The position numbers and the translations under genes are program-made. From G963677445 sp963677445 (GTDB taxonomy: Bacteria; Bacteroidota; Ignavibacteria; Ignavibacteriales; Melioribacteraceae), in assembly GCA_963677445.2 (NCBI GenBank), contig CAXXGF010000054.1, forward strand, positions 186,001 through 250,000: DNA of 64,000 nucleotides, written 5' to 3'. Positions 9,292-18,078 of this stretch are shown here, piece after piece. The notes beneath the pieces are model-generated. The model worked only from the letters and a program-made list of their open reading frames with translations, searched no databases and had not been told where the DNA came from. How positions within the stretch are numbered: the first letter of the stretch is position 1; each line of letters opens with the position of its first letter.

Positions 9292-10564
9292 ATCTTGTAT
9301 TTTCCACACTTTCTAAAAAAGGTATAACCTCCTCAGCCGAAACAGGCTCATTTTTATCATTTATTTCGATAATAACGAGGAAACCCTTTTCTTTATTGGT
9401 GGAGAAGAAGGCGTTCATAAGTTTTACCTGGTCGCTTTCTATTAGTCTGCCGGTATTTTCGTCCCATATCTCTTTCGCTGAAAGACATCCTTTAGTGGGC
9501 GTCCAGGGGTAATAAGGTAGATCCTTATAGAAACTGAGGTCATCGCAGGTTCCGTGGGCGACTATCAATCCCCGGCCAATTTTGCCTTCATAAAAAGCGT
9601 TATATACCGGTTCGTAATTTTTCCAGCTTTCGGGGAGAAGTCCGCGGTAATCTTCAACATTCCAGCGGTTATGTTTATTCTGCTTATGATAAAATATATT
9701 GGGTTTCACTTCATGTGGTATTCTGGTGAGGACAATCGGGGTGGGCCCGATTGATTCGGTCGGAGTATTATACCAGCCGACAATGGAAAATATTCCCTGC
9801 GGAGTGTTTCCCCCTTTCAGGTAAGAGGGCAGATTTGCGGCCGCCACAGCCATGTGCGGAACGGTAAAATATGCGCCATCCTCATTCCGTACAAATTTAC
9901 CGTCGGGACCTTTGATCACACATAAGCCCTGTTTGGTTCTGTCCTTTCTTACGAGGGTATAAATAATGGTTTTCCCTTTCTGGAAATTATGTGAAAGCAT
10001 ATCTTCGAGAGGAGGAGTGGCGAATTTTCCTGAAATCCTCGTTTTAAGGTCATTGCGGAATTGCCGGTAGGTCCAGTCTCCTGAAGAGGAGGAGAATTTT
10101 TCTTCCAGAGTTTTTAAAAACGGGGCTGGTTTATAACTGGTATCGGCGTTGAGCAGGTAATTAGCAGAGTAAGCAAATATTCTGAGACTGGAGGTTGATT
10201 CTGAAATTTCTGCTGTCTTTTTAATATAATTCCGCGGGTAAAGAGTATAAGCGGTTTCCAGAAGAGTTCTTTTAAGTTTGTAACCGTATGTGTAGAAGTT
10301 ATCAAATCCGAAGTCAAGCGCTTTTTTTATGGTGTCATTTTTAACAAAAAGCAGGTTTAATTCTTCGAAAAGGTCATTCCATTTTTTCTGATCGATATTT
10401 CCGGAGGGATTTAAAAATGTGGACTCAATTTTTTCTTCGAGGTTTTTCCTGAATTTTATTTTATTCTTTTTGAGCACATAGGTTGAGTGAAGTTTTTTTA
10501 TATCAACATGATTTGTCTGGAAGAGAAAAGAGAGAGAAAATAAAATCAAAAAAAATCTTAACAT
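9290..10564 (-). CDS. L,D-transpeptidase (YkuD)-like secreted protein
   Basis: About 424 aa with an N-terminal signal peptide (MLRFFLILFSLSFLFQT). The ATG at 10564 is chosen because GGAG lies 5 bp upstream and the signal peptide starts there; a longer frame to 10708 has neither. The C-terminal half resembles the YkuD L,D-transpeptidase fold: TPQGIFSI at about residues 250-257, and the catalytic-type pair GLIVAHGTCDD ... TPTKGCLS, matching the His...Ser/Thr-x-Gly-Cys pattern. Such enzymes make 3-3 crosslinks in peptidoglycan or anchor proteins to it. The ~200-residue N-terminal part is not recognised. The assignment rests on motifs only. Confidence 0.65.
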   Translation of the reverse strand: MLRFFLILFSLSFLFQTNHVDIKKLHSTYVLKKNKIKFRKNLEEKIESTFLNPSGNIDQKKWNDLFEELNLLFVKNDTIKKALDFGFDNFYTYGYKLKRTLLETAYTLYPRNYIKKTAEISESTSSLRIFAYSANYLLNADTSYKPAPFLKTLEEKFSSSSGDWTYRQFRNDLKTRISGKFATPPLEDMLSHNFQKGKTIIYTLVRKDRTKQGLCVIKGPDGKFVRNEDGAYFTVPHMAVAAANLPSYLKGGNTPQGIFSIVGWYNTPTESIGPTPIVLTRIPHEVKPNIFYHKQNKHNRWNVEDYRGLLPESWKNYEPVYNAFYEGKIGRGLIVAHGTCDDLSFYKDLPYYPWTPTKGCLSAKEIWDENTGRLIESDQVKLMNAFFSTNKEKGFLVIIEINDKNEPVSAEEVIPFLESVENTR

Positions 10565-10797
10565 ACGTTCTCCGGAAGTTGGGAAAATTTTAAAATTATC
10601 GGTGTGAAATATAATGTTTTGTTGGACAAGATTCGTAATCTGCCCGGCGAAAGTTAGGTTATTTTGTTGAGCGGATAGACTAAATATAAGTGGTGATATT
10701 AAAAACAAAGATGATTAATTAAATTGTCCCGGCGATTTTTGTGGAAGGCGCTAAGAAAAAAGGAGGGGGACAGATTACAAATCTGTCCCACAAAAAA

Positions 10798-11994
10798 TTA
10801 GAAGGCGGTTACTATGCCAATGCTCATCAGACCGAAGTTTTCTTCCAGATTGTAGGTGTATTCACCCACAAGGCGCATATTTCTTCTGAGCAGGTAGCCG
10901 GCATGAGCTGTAGCGGATCGGTATTTTAATTCGGTGTAATCCGATTCAATCCAGTTAAATAATCCCGCGGCGTACCACTTGCTCTGATCACCATCCGGAG
11001 TATAAAGAAGTTCAGCCATGGCTCCTTTGGTTTCAATATCATTATCGGCAAAGGTGGACATTTCGTTTCTGTAAATGCTGTTATCGGTTCGTTTAACATA
11101 TTGCATATTTAGCTCAAACATATCTTTATATGAGAGGGTAATATCAGGGCCAACCATCAGGAAGTCGTTATCTATATACTGAGCGAGAGGAGAGACGGAA
11201 TTTAACTGCTTCTCCTTGCCGTAATAGGCGAAAAAACCCACCCGGAGGAAGTCGGCCGCTTCCTGGCTTATTCTGAGCATAAAGTTTTTGAAATTATCCT
11301 TATCATAAAGTTTGTTACCGTCTGCTTCGCGCAGCCCGTTTCCATTAATCCATTCAAAAATGATATCAGTCCCGATATCTGAACCATAGGTTATCATCAT
11401 TCCGCGATCGTAAGCCAGATTTGATGATGACAAACCAGGTTTGGTTTTATACACACCGTAATCTTCAAGGGTAAGTCGCAGCTCTCTTTTGAATAATGGG
11501 TCTGAAACCTGGAACTGACCAAGGTAAATGTCAAGGTCTTCACCAAATAGGTTATTGAACATAATATAAGCGTCCTCAACCCCTGCCACTTCACCTCTTT
11601 CACTCAAATAAAAATAGAAGTAGTACGCTATATCTTTCGTGAGCGCGCCGCCTGACATTAACTTCAGCAGGTATGGAGTTTTTAAATCTCCCTGCTCCGG
11701 TTTATTGGTTTGATAAGTTGCGTGAGCGTCAAGTCTTACAGCGAGTGGAAAATCACGGATAAGCGACAATTCCTGATCGCCTGTTTCCATATAATACCTG
11801 GGCGCTTCTCTGTCTGACAACTGGAATCCATTGCCGGCAAAATCATCGCCATAAGCCTTCAGACGGGGAATGGGTGAGTGGCATGTCTGGCAGCTGAGTT
11901 TATATTTCCTTCCAAACGCGGGAATTGCCATAATTGTTTCGGCGAGAGTTATAAATAAGAAAAATACGATAAGTGTAATAACAAATTTTTTCAT
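10798..11994 (-). CDS. Cyc2-like monoheme cytochrome-porin fusion
   Basis: 398 aa. After a signal peptide comes a short heme domain with a single CQTCH motif (Cys35-Cys38-His39) in the context FGRKYKLSCQTCHSPIPRL, followed by ~330 residues of alternating polar/hydrophobic beta-strands that end in an aromatic residue (MSIGIVTAF), the pattern of an outer-membrane barrel. This layout is that of Cyc2, in which a small cytochrome plugs a 16-strand porin and carries electrons across the outer membrane (iron oxidation in characterised cases). Many related fusions have no proven substrate. AGGAG precedes the ATG, and the gene lies 11 bp downstream of a pentaheme cytochrome, so the two are co-transcribed. 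Direction of electron flow cannot be read from sequence. Confidence 0.7.
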   Translation of the reverse strand: MKKFVITLIVFFLFITLAETIMAIPAFGRKYKLSCQTCHSPIPRLKAYGDDFAGNGFQLSDREAPRYYMETGDQELSLIRDFPLAVRLDAHATYQTNKPEQGDLKTPYLLKLMSGGALTKDIAYYFYFYLSERGEVAGVEDAYIMFNNLFGEDLDIYLGQFQVSDPLFKRELRLTLEDYGVYKTKPGLSSSNLAYDRGMMITYGSDIGTDIIFEWINGNGLREADGNKLYDKDNFKNFMLRISQEAADFLRVGFFAYYGKEKQLNSVSPLAQYIDNDFLMVGPDITLSYKDMFELNMQYVKRTDNSIYRNEMSTFADNDIETKGAMAELLYTPDGDQSKWYAAGLFNWIESDYTELKYRSATAHAGYLLRRNMRLVGEYTYNLEENFGLMSIGIVTAF

Positions 11995-12005
11995 GAATAT
12001 ATCTC

Positions 12006-13370
12006 CTAATCAACTATTATAATTTCTGCTGTCTGTTCATTTACCACCACAATCTCAGTTTCATCGGCGGGAACCTTAAGGTAATCCGCAACCGGTTTAA
12101 CCAATCTGCAATAATTTAACTGCGCGCGAAATTTTAATTTGCCCGGTTCTAATGTAACCGGTATTTCAAAGGTGAATGTCTCCAGTTTTGTTTCACGTGG
12201 TCCGATTCTGTAATCAACACCGAAAGAAGCTGTATTCCATTGCATTATGGTCATCCTGCCCTGCGGATCGAAGTAAGGCATACGGAATATACGGTCACCA
12301 ACGGGGACGCCATCGCGCTGAACCCCTTTGAAGTTTTCTATTCCCAGTGGTATTCCCATATCCTGGTATGCCAGCACATCGGCGGCGATAGTATATTCTT
12401 CACCTTCGAAGCCCTTTTTATCAACCGGAATATGATATTTATTTCCTTCTTCATCAATCGCTTCGAGGTGGAGCCAGACTATCCTGTCTTCCACAGAACC
12501 AGTAGGGAATTTATGCCCGGTTTTCTGGTTAAAAAGTGTAACTGTTATCTTGACCGGTTCACCTGGTTCAAGTTCTTTGATATCGGGGTATATTCTCATC
12601 TCGATAGTGCCCTTAATTTTACCAGGGTCGTGGGCACCGTTAAAAAGGTGCATGCGGGCATCTTTATATTTTGTGCCCATCATGGCAGTAACAGCCTCTG
12701 TTTTAGGCATGTGGCAATCCTGACACTGAACACCTTCTTTTGAATAGGGACCTTCTTTCCACTCTATCTGAGTAGCTTTTACCCAGGTTCCGTAAGGGCT
12801 TTTTTCATTGTGGCAGATGCCACAGAATTCAGCTTTATGATGAATATCTGTTACTTCAATAATATGATTGGGAGATTGGATATCACCAAGCCTGCTGCTG
12901 TATTCAGTTTTTCCGGGGTTCATAATATAATTGAAGTTAAAGGGTATATCCCCTTCGAAGCCGGTAATGCTGTGACATACTTCGCACGATACAGATTCAT
13001 TAGCCCTTGTATTTTTTTCGGGGCGGGGCGGGGGATTAAATCCGGAAAGATATGCCATCGGGGTATGACAGCCGTTGCAGTCGGCTTTTACTCCGGCAAG
13101 TTTAGGATCTTTATCGGCGTGAGGCACAGCAAGCTCGAAGTATTCAATTTCATCCCAGTGATGAGTATAAGCCTTCGACATCATCGCCTGATCCCACTGC
13201 GCGTAAAAATCGGTATGACAGCCGGTTCCGCACCATTGAGGAGTGGCGAAATCATCATAGGTAAATGAACCGGGGCTATGACCGTGCTGCGCGGATAATA
13301 ATCCTGTAAATAAAATAAAAAGAGCCGATGTTCTTATTAAAGATATGAAATAAGGTAAGTTTGACTGCAT
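12006..13370 (-). CDS. Pentaheme c-type cytochrome
   Basis: 454 aa, signal peptide at residues 1-27. Heme-binding motifs: CGTGCH (47-52, with three residues between the cysteines), CNGCH (98-102), CEVCH (129-133), CGICH (183-187) and CQDCH (216-220). The WCGTGCHTDFYAQW..S.AY layout is like the cytochrome c554/NapC-related multiheme group. Residues ~240-454 form a heme-free beta-rich domain of unknown role. An AAGGAGG site precedes the ATG at 13370. It is the first gene of a two-gene operon with the Cyc2-like porin, so it is probably the periplasmic or surface partner in transmembrane electron transfer. Confidence 0.85.
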   Translation of the reverse strand: MQSNLPYFISLIRTSALFILFTGLLSAQHGHSPGSFTYDDFATPQWCGTGCHTDFYAQWDQAMMSKAYTHHWDEIEYFELAVPHADKDPKLAGVKADCNGCHTPMAYLSGFNPPPRPEKNTRANESVSCEVCHSITGFEGDIPFNFNYIMNPGKTEYSSRLGDIQSPNHIIEVTDIHHKAEFCGICHNEKSPYGTWVKATQIEWKEGPYSKEGVQCQDCHMPKTEAVTAMMGTKYKDARMHLFNGAHDPGKIKGTIEMRIYPDIKELEPGEPVKITVTLFNQKTGHKFPTGSVEDRIVWLHLEAIDEEGNKYHIPVDKKGFEGEEYTIAADVLAYQDMGIPLGIENFKGVQRDGVPVGDRIFRMPYFDPQGRMTIMQWNTASFGVDYRIGPRETKLETFTFEIPVTLEPGKLKFRAQLNYCRLVKPVADYLKVPADETEIVVVNEQTAEIIIVD

Positions 13371-14024
13371 AAAGAACCTCCTTAATAAGGATTATTGGAT
13401 TTCATATCCTATAAGATATATAAATAATACCTACAGGTCAAGAGATAACTTATTGAACTAAGTCAACAATTTTTAAAATGTTTATTTTAGTTGTATGTTT
13501 GTAGATTCAAATTGCGGATTTTTATCCGGAGTTAAAATTAAAACCGTAAAAATGAAATAAGTGACGTGTCATTTTATGCATCTCCTCCAGAGATGTATTC
13601 CGTCATCTATCCCGGATTCTACAATAATGGAACCTCTGCAAGGTTCTGTTTATAAAATTTTTAAACTGATTCGACCATCTTATTATTTCGGTTATGGTGA
13701 TTATATGAATTTTGTTATGTTTTTCCCGGGAAAGGGATTATGATTAAGATTACTGAGTTATTTCTCAAATTCTTTAGAAAATTGCAACGTTATATAATTA
13801 CCCGAGGTGTGTCCTCCCCCGCCTTCGAGAAAAACGCTCTCCGGCACCCCCTCCGAAGGGGGACATTTAATAGCACACCCCGAAGAACCGGAATGTCCCC
13901 CGCTGGAGGAGATGTCACCAAAGCACTTGTCCTGGGTGACGGGCTTGCCAGCCGTGGATGGGGAGGCCAAAACCGGGAAGATGTTTCAGACTCCTTAAAA
14001 TTCTGGTCTGACCAGATCAGGATT
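13371..14024. repeat. Promoter region plus dispersed palindromic repeat
   Basis: The first ~180 bp are AT-rich and probably hold the promoter of the - strand cytochrome operon. From about 13735 to 13990 lies the second copy of the block seen at 5640-5790: TGTCCTCCCCCG...AGAAAAACGCT...CCACC(C)CCTCCG...GGGGGACAT...GGTGACGGG, preceded by GATTATGATTAAGATTAC. The frame of the next gene stays open back through this repeat to 13740, which would add about 95 residues; I treat this as chance. Confidence 0.6.
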
Positions 14025-15179
14025 ATGATTTTGTGCGGCATATTTATGTTTTTTTGGGGTGGGATTAACAAGGCGCAGAATGGGATTGTTAAGATGACAG
14101 ATATTAAAGGAAATCTTGAGGCTGAACTTTCCTATGCCGATAATGTTCTTGAAGGGACCTGCTACTGGTATTATCCGGGTGGAAATATTAAAAGTGAAAA
14201 AACTTTTACCGGCGGTGTGATAAACGGGTGGGTGAAAGAGTTCTTCGGAGATGGTCTTCTTAAAGAGGAGGGCCGGGTTGAAATGGGAGTCCGCGACGGC
14301 ATAACAAAGTTTTATTATGATAACGGGGGAATAAAGGAGGTGAGGAGTTATGAGTCGGGCAGACTGGTAAAAATTGTAAAAGTGAATTATGACAGGGAAT
14401 ATATCGCACCCTTTGAGGCTTATGAGGAAGGAAGGAAAAGGAGAGACAACAGGGCAGCGGAAAAGATATTCCAGTGTGACGCCGATATATGCCCCCAGCC
14501 CGCGGGTGGAATTGAGGAAATTTATAATAAACTTGTTTATCCTGAACACGCGAAGTTATACGGACTGGAAGGTTCGCTGATATTATTTGTTACGGTTGAT
14601 GAAAAAGGAATAGCTCAAAAGATTGAATTTTTTGAACCACTGGGTCTGGGCTGCGAGGAGGCCGCTATCGAAGCTGTAAAAGACACAAGGTTTATACCCG
14701 GAGAGAGGAATGGTGAGCAGGTTGAAGCGGTGGTTACTTTCCGGCTCGATTTTACGCTTGATGGAAGAAGACTCGATAATCAGCAGGTGGTTCTGGTAAA
14801 AAAAAATACATCACAGCCGGTTGAAAAAGAGGTGGAAAAAATTGAGGAAGACCCTCTGAAGAATGGTAATTTTATCTGTGATTCGGAATCCTGCCCTTAT
14901 CCTGTCGGGGGACTGAAAAGTATAATGGATAAAGTATATATACCGGGACACGCCAGGAGACAGGGGATTAAGGGGGAAGTTGTAATCAGGGCTGATGTGG
15001 ATGAATTCGGGATTGTGAGGAAAACAGAGGTTATTTCGGGACCTGGATACGGCCTCAATGAATCGGCTGAGATAGCCGTACTCGATACTGAATTTAAGCC
15101 GGCGATTATAAATGGAACTGAAACAAGAACCTGGGTGACAATTAAAATTCCGGTCGGGGAAATTTCAGAAGAAAAATAG
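14025..15179 (+). CDS. MORN/YwqK-like repeats with two TonB C-terminal domains
   Basis: About 384 aa. ATG at 14025 is chosen because it opens a hydrophobic leader (MILCGIFMFFWGGINKAQN); the frame extends upstream only through repeat sequence. Residues ~15-120 contain MORN-like units (GTCYWYYPGGNIKSEKTF, GWVKEFFGDGLLKEEG, GITKFYYDNGGIKEV). Two TonB_C-type domains follow (YPEHAKLYGLEGSLILFVTV...; IPGHARRQGIKGEVVIRADV...), each introduced by a Cys pair in CDADICPQPAGG and CDSESCPYPVGG. TonB_C domains contact TonB boxes of outer-membrane receptors, but here the protein lacks a normal proline-rich spanning segment, so a periplasmic or surface role separate from energy transduction is possible. Confidence 0.7.
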   Translation: MILCGIFMFFWGGINKAQNGIVKMTDIKGNLEAELSYADNVLEGTCYWYYPGGNIKSEKTFTGGVINGWVKEFFGDGLLKEEGRVEMGVRDGITKFYYDNGGIKEVRSYESGRLVKIVKVNYDREYIAPFEAYEEGRKRRDNRAAEKIFQCDADICPQPAGGIEEIYNKLVYPEHAKLYGLEGSLILFVTVDEKGIAQKIEFFEPLGLGCEEAAIEAVKDTRFIPGERNGEQVEAVVTFRLDFTLDGRRLDNQQVVLVKKNTSQPVEKEVEKIEEDPLKNGNFICDSESCPYPVGGLKSIMDKVYIPGHARRQGIKGEVVIRADVDEFGIVRKTEVISGPGYGLNESAEIAVLDTEFKPAIINGTETRTWVTIKIPVGEISEEK

Positions 15180-15537
15180 ACCCCAGATTTATAATTTAAC
15201 GTGAGTACTCCGTAAGGAGTTAAATTCTACGCGGCGAACAGAATTAGTTTTGCTTCTGGCTTTGCCAGTTTATGGTTTAAGATTTTTTGTAAAACATAGG
15301 GCTGATTCTGGATTAGATTCCGGCTCTGACAACCAAAGAACGGATGTCAAACCGGAATGACATGACATCCAACATCCAAAATAGGATAAAAAGTGTCATT
15401 CCTGTGCTGACAATGCCACAGGCAGATAAACAGGAGTCTGATTTCGAGTTACTTTGGAATGCAACTAATTTTTCTCTGTAAACAAAACTGATGTTAAAAA
15501 TAATTAATAATTGTTCATTATTAATTGAACTGCCGGT
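15180..15537. other. Gene-free AT-rich stretch with repeats
   Basis: No gene seen. Contains a copy of the TCCGTAAGGAGTTAAATTC...CGCG motif near 15205-15235 and GCTTCTGGCTTTGCCAG (15256-15272), related to 38885-38900. A TTAATAATTGTTCATTATTAAT block near 15500-15525 recurs at 19620, 20205 and 21460. Confidence 0.5.
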
Positions 15538-16149
15538 TCACCCGATCGTTAAATTACCCAGTATTTTCTTAAACTCAGCTACGAGCGCTTTTCCATTGTT
15601 TTTAGCGTACCACAAATGGAGCTGTGTTGTAACTTCGGCGCCCGGTTTTCCTTCCGAAATTAATTTATCTCTTAACTCCTGCGCTTCCTTTGGCCGGGGA
15701 CCCCAAACGAATAGTTCATTGCCATCGGCATCAAAAGCGACCATTTTCGGGATTGATCGCGATTTGCCATTTGTAAGATATTGGTCCATGATTTCAAGAT
15801 TGTTATCACGTTCCAGGATTCGCATGTCGATCTTATCATTCAGTTCCACATATTTTGCGAGGTAAGGGAGATTCTGCGCTGAATCGCCGCACCAGTCTTC
15901 CGTAAGAACCATCCATAATTGAGGGGTATTTATGGAAGATATAAGCCGGGCGAGTTCCTCATCAGCTTTAAACTTTTTAAGGATTCTGCCGGTTCTCGTA
16001 AAATTGATCTTCTTATAATCGTACCATTTTTTATCCTTATCATCCAGCGTTTCCGGATCTGTCCGCTCAAGGTATAATCTGCTTTTTTCATTAAATTCTG
16101 TAAAAGTATATCCTTTTTGGGAAATTCCCTGTCTGAAAAAGTCTTTCAA
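15538..16149 (-). CDS. Thioredoxin-family protein with single active-site Cys
   Basis: 203 aa, no signal peptide. The central part has a thioredoxin-like fold signature: LWMVLTEDWCGDSAQNLPYL (active-site region, Cys87 only, so CGDS instead of CxxC) and the cis-Pro segment SIPKMVAFD. It resembles the Thioredoxin_9 group, whose biochemical role is poorly defined. The start is TTG at 16149 with GGAG 8 bp upstream. It lies 45 bp downstream of the peptidase gene, separated by a terminator, so it may have its own promoter or depend on read-through. Confidence 0.8.
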   Translation of the reverse strand: MKDFFRQGISQKGYTFTEFNEKSRLYLERTDPETLDDKDKKWYDYKKINFTRTGRILKKFKADEELARLISSINTPQLWMVLTEDWCGDSAQNLPYLAKYVELNDKIDMRILERDNNLEIMDQYLTNGKSRSIPKMVAFDADGNELFVWGPRPKEAQELRDKLISEGKPGAEVTTQLHLWYAKNNGKALVAEFKKILGNLTIG

Positions 16150-16165
16150 TTTTATATCTCCATAT

Positions 16166-16192
16166 AATAAAAAAGGGGCGTGAGCCCCTTTG
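16166..16192 (-). terminator. Rho-independent terminator
   Basis: Stem AAAGGGGC / GCCCCTTT with a 4-nt loop; read on the - strand it is followed by a T-run. It ends the DPP III gene and lies just before the thioredoxin-like gene. Confidence 0.8.
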
Positions 16193-16194
16193 AG

Positions 16195-17856
16195 TTAATT
16201 CTTCTCAATCTGGAACACAGGTTTTATATCAACCGGCAGAGATTCAAGCTTACCAACGAGAGTTTTCATAGAAGGAGACTCAACAGCATATTTGGCTATG
16301 AGTTCCTTCGCTGCGTTATAATTACCGGTTGCCTGAATCATCAATAATTTATTAGCAAGTGATTTCAGAACATCATAAGCTTTATCGAAGTTCACTTTAA
16401 CTTTTTCAGCTTTAGCGTCATATTCATATCCGCCATTTTCAAGCATGTAATTATAGATTATTGAATTGCCGCCTCCATGCGCTGAATTAATACCGAAACG
16501 AATTGAGCGGAATATTCCGGCGAGGAATGTCGCCCAGATTTCATTTTCAAACTCCTTGGGGTAAACTCCCTTTTCGATCATATATATGTCATTAAACATA
16601 CCGAGTACATCAGCTTTACATTCTTCTATTTTGGAGTAAGTCTCTTTCAATTCCTGTTTTACCTCGGTATCGCGGCCATCCACTTTAATGAAACCGGGGC
16701 CGACTCCATGAGAAATTTCATGCATTAGTGTATGATTGAAGAAACCATCAAAAGTTACATATTTAAGTTGTGATTCATCCATGACAACTTCCGCGATTGG
16801 TTTGAGCAGTTTATCAAATTTAGCTTCATGGATATTTTTCATCATTACTTTTTTTGAGCCTTTCGCTTTCCTGACCCTTTCATCATTGGGAAGGTTGAAG
16901 GCGAGAGTCTGGTATCCCGCTTTGGTATCGCCGGCGCTGAAAACAAGCTGTACAACCACAATTGGTGATTCGGCGCCGCGGTCGAAGTTTTTATGCTCAT
17001 CGGGATAAGGAAGATGTTTTTCAATATCGGTCAGGTAATCGGCGAAAATTTCCAGCTTTTTGCTTTCAACCGGATCAACTATTGTAACAAAACTTTCGAA
17101 AGCCGCTTTAAAATTAAAGAGAGCGTCTTCATATACTTCATAAGGACCGATGACAACTTCAATTATATGATCTTTCAGGTCCATCCAGGCCATATCGCTG
17201 TCAAAATAGTCATTAGTCTCAAAAGCGAGGGCGCGGGTCATAAGATAATCTTTAAGTGTTTTGTTATCCGCGTATTTTGCGGCTTCGGTAAGAAGCAGAG
17301 ATATTTTAGCCAGGTAATCTTTATAAAAAATGCTGTAGGGAATAGCTTTCAATTCACCATTTTCTCTTCTGATAACTGTAAATTCCGACTTGAACTGCTT
17401 TTCGAGGTCCGGATGTTTTTTAATCCAGTTGTTAAATTCTTCCTTGGTCATATCTTCCGGGTAATAATTTGCTCCCAGCGGTTTTGTATCTGTCCCGACG
17501 AATGGAGTTTCCTCTTCAACTCTGTCGAATGGTCCGAACATGATATCGAAATAATCCAGCTTCAGTTTATCAAGCTCTGAATCAGATGCAGCGAGTTTTT
17601 TCCTTATTTCAAAATTTTTGGAATAGACCTGTGTGAGGAAAAGTTCATCAATAATTTTGCTTGCTTCATAAAGTTTCTGAACAACTTTTTTCTGATTTTC
17701 ATCAAGAAGGGTTTCATCATATTTTACTTCGGTAACAGCAAAACGGGCAATTTTATCCTTCATTATATCAACCTCACTTTTTTTCTCCGGGGCGCAGGCT
17801 GAAAGAACCAGCATGGAGAGCAGAATAATAATAAAATTCATTTTATAATTCGCCAT
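16195..17856 (-). CDS. Dipeptidyl-peptidase III (M49)-like zinc peptidase, lipoprotein
   Basis: 553 aa. Lipoprotein signal with lipobox LSAC (Cys21). The zinc site is HEISH at 379-383 and the second motif EECKAD at 411-416 matches EEC(R/K)AE/D of family M49, giving Zn ligands His379, His383 and Glu412. M49 enzymes remove dipeptides from the N-terminus of short peptides. Most have a hexapeptide HExxGH; a pentapeptide HExxH form is, as I recall, known from Caldithrix abyssi DPP III. As a lipoprotein it should act in the periplasm or on the outer membrane. GAGG lies before the ATG; a second ATG at codon 6 is also possible. Confidence 0.8.
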   Translation of the reverse strand: MANYKMNFIIILLSMLVLSACAPEKKSEVDIMKDKIARFAVTEVKYDETLLDENQKKVVQKLYEASKIIDELFLTQVYSKNFEIRKKLAASDSELDKLKLDYFDIMFGPFDRVEEETPFVGTDTKPLGANYYPEDMTKEEFNNWIKKHPDLEKQFKSEFTVIRRENGELKAIPYSIFYKDYLAKISLLLTEAAKYADNKTLKDYLMTRALAFETNDYFDSDMAWMDLKDHIIEVVIGPYEVYEDALFNFKAAFESFVTIVDPVESKKLEIFADYLTDIEKHLPYPDEHKNFDRGAESPIVVVQLVFSAGDTKAGYQTLAFNLPNDERVRKAKGSKKVMMKNIHEAKFDKLLKPIAEVVMDESQLKYVTFDGFFNHTLMHEISHGVGPGFIKVDGRDTEVKQELKETYSKIEECKADVLGMFNDIYMIEKGVYPKEFENEIWATFLAGIFRSIRFGINSAHGGGNSIIYNYMLENGGYEYDAKAEKVKVNFDKAYDVLKSLANKLLMIQATGNYNAAKELIAKYAVESPSMKTLVGKLESLPVDIKPVFQIEKN

Positions 17857-18078
17857 TATAACCTCTTTTTGGTTAGAATTAATTAATAGAAAACAGGGTG
17901 AAAATATAAACAGAATGTCCGTTTATTCCAAAGAGGAGCTGTTTTTTGCTCTACAATTGTTGTATATAAAATTATACACTTTAAATATAAACCTTTGAAA
18001 ACAGTCCAAAAATGAGGATTATTATTCTGGCACGCCTGTTGCATAATCTATCGCAGAACAACTATTTTGAGGTATCAG

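Noticed and set aside
13561..13743. 60-codon ORF
   Set aside because: Starts at GTG without a ribosome site in the promoter and repeat region.
13740..14024. 95-residue N-terminal extension of the MORN/TonB_C protein
   Set aside because: It is translated from a dispersed repeat and puts the hydrophobic leader in the middle of the protein.
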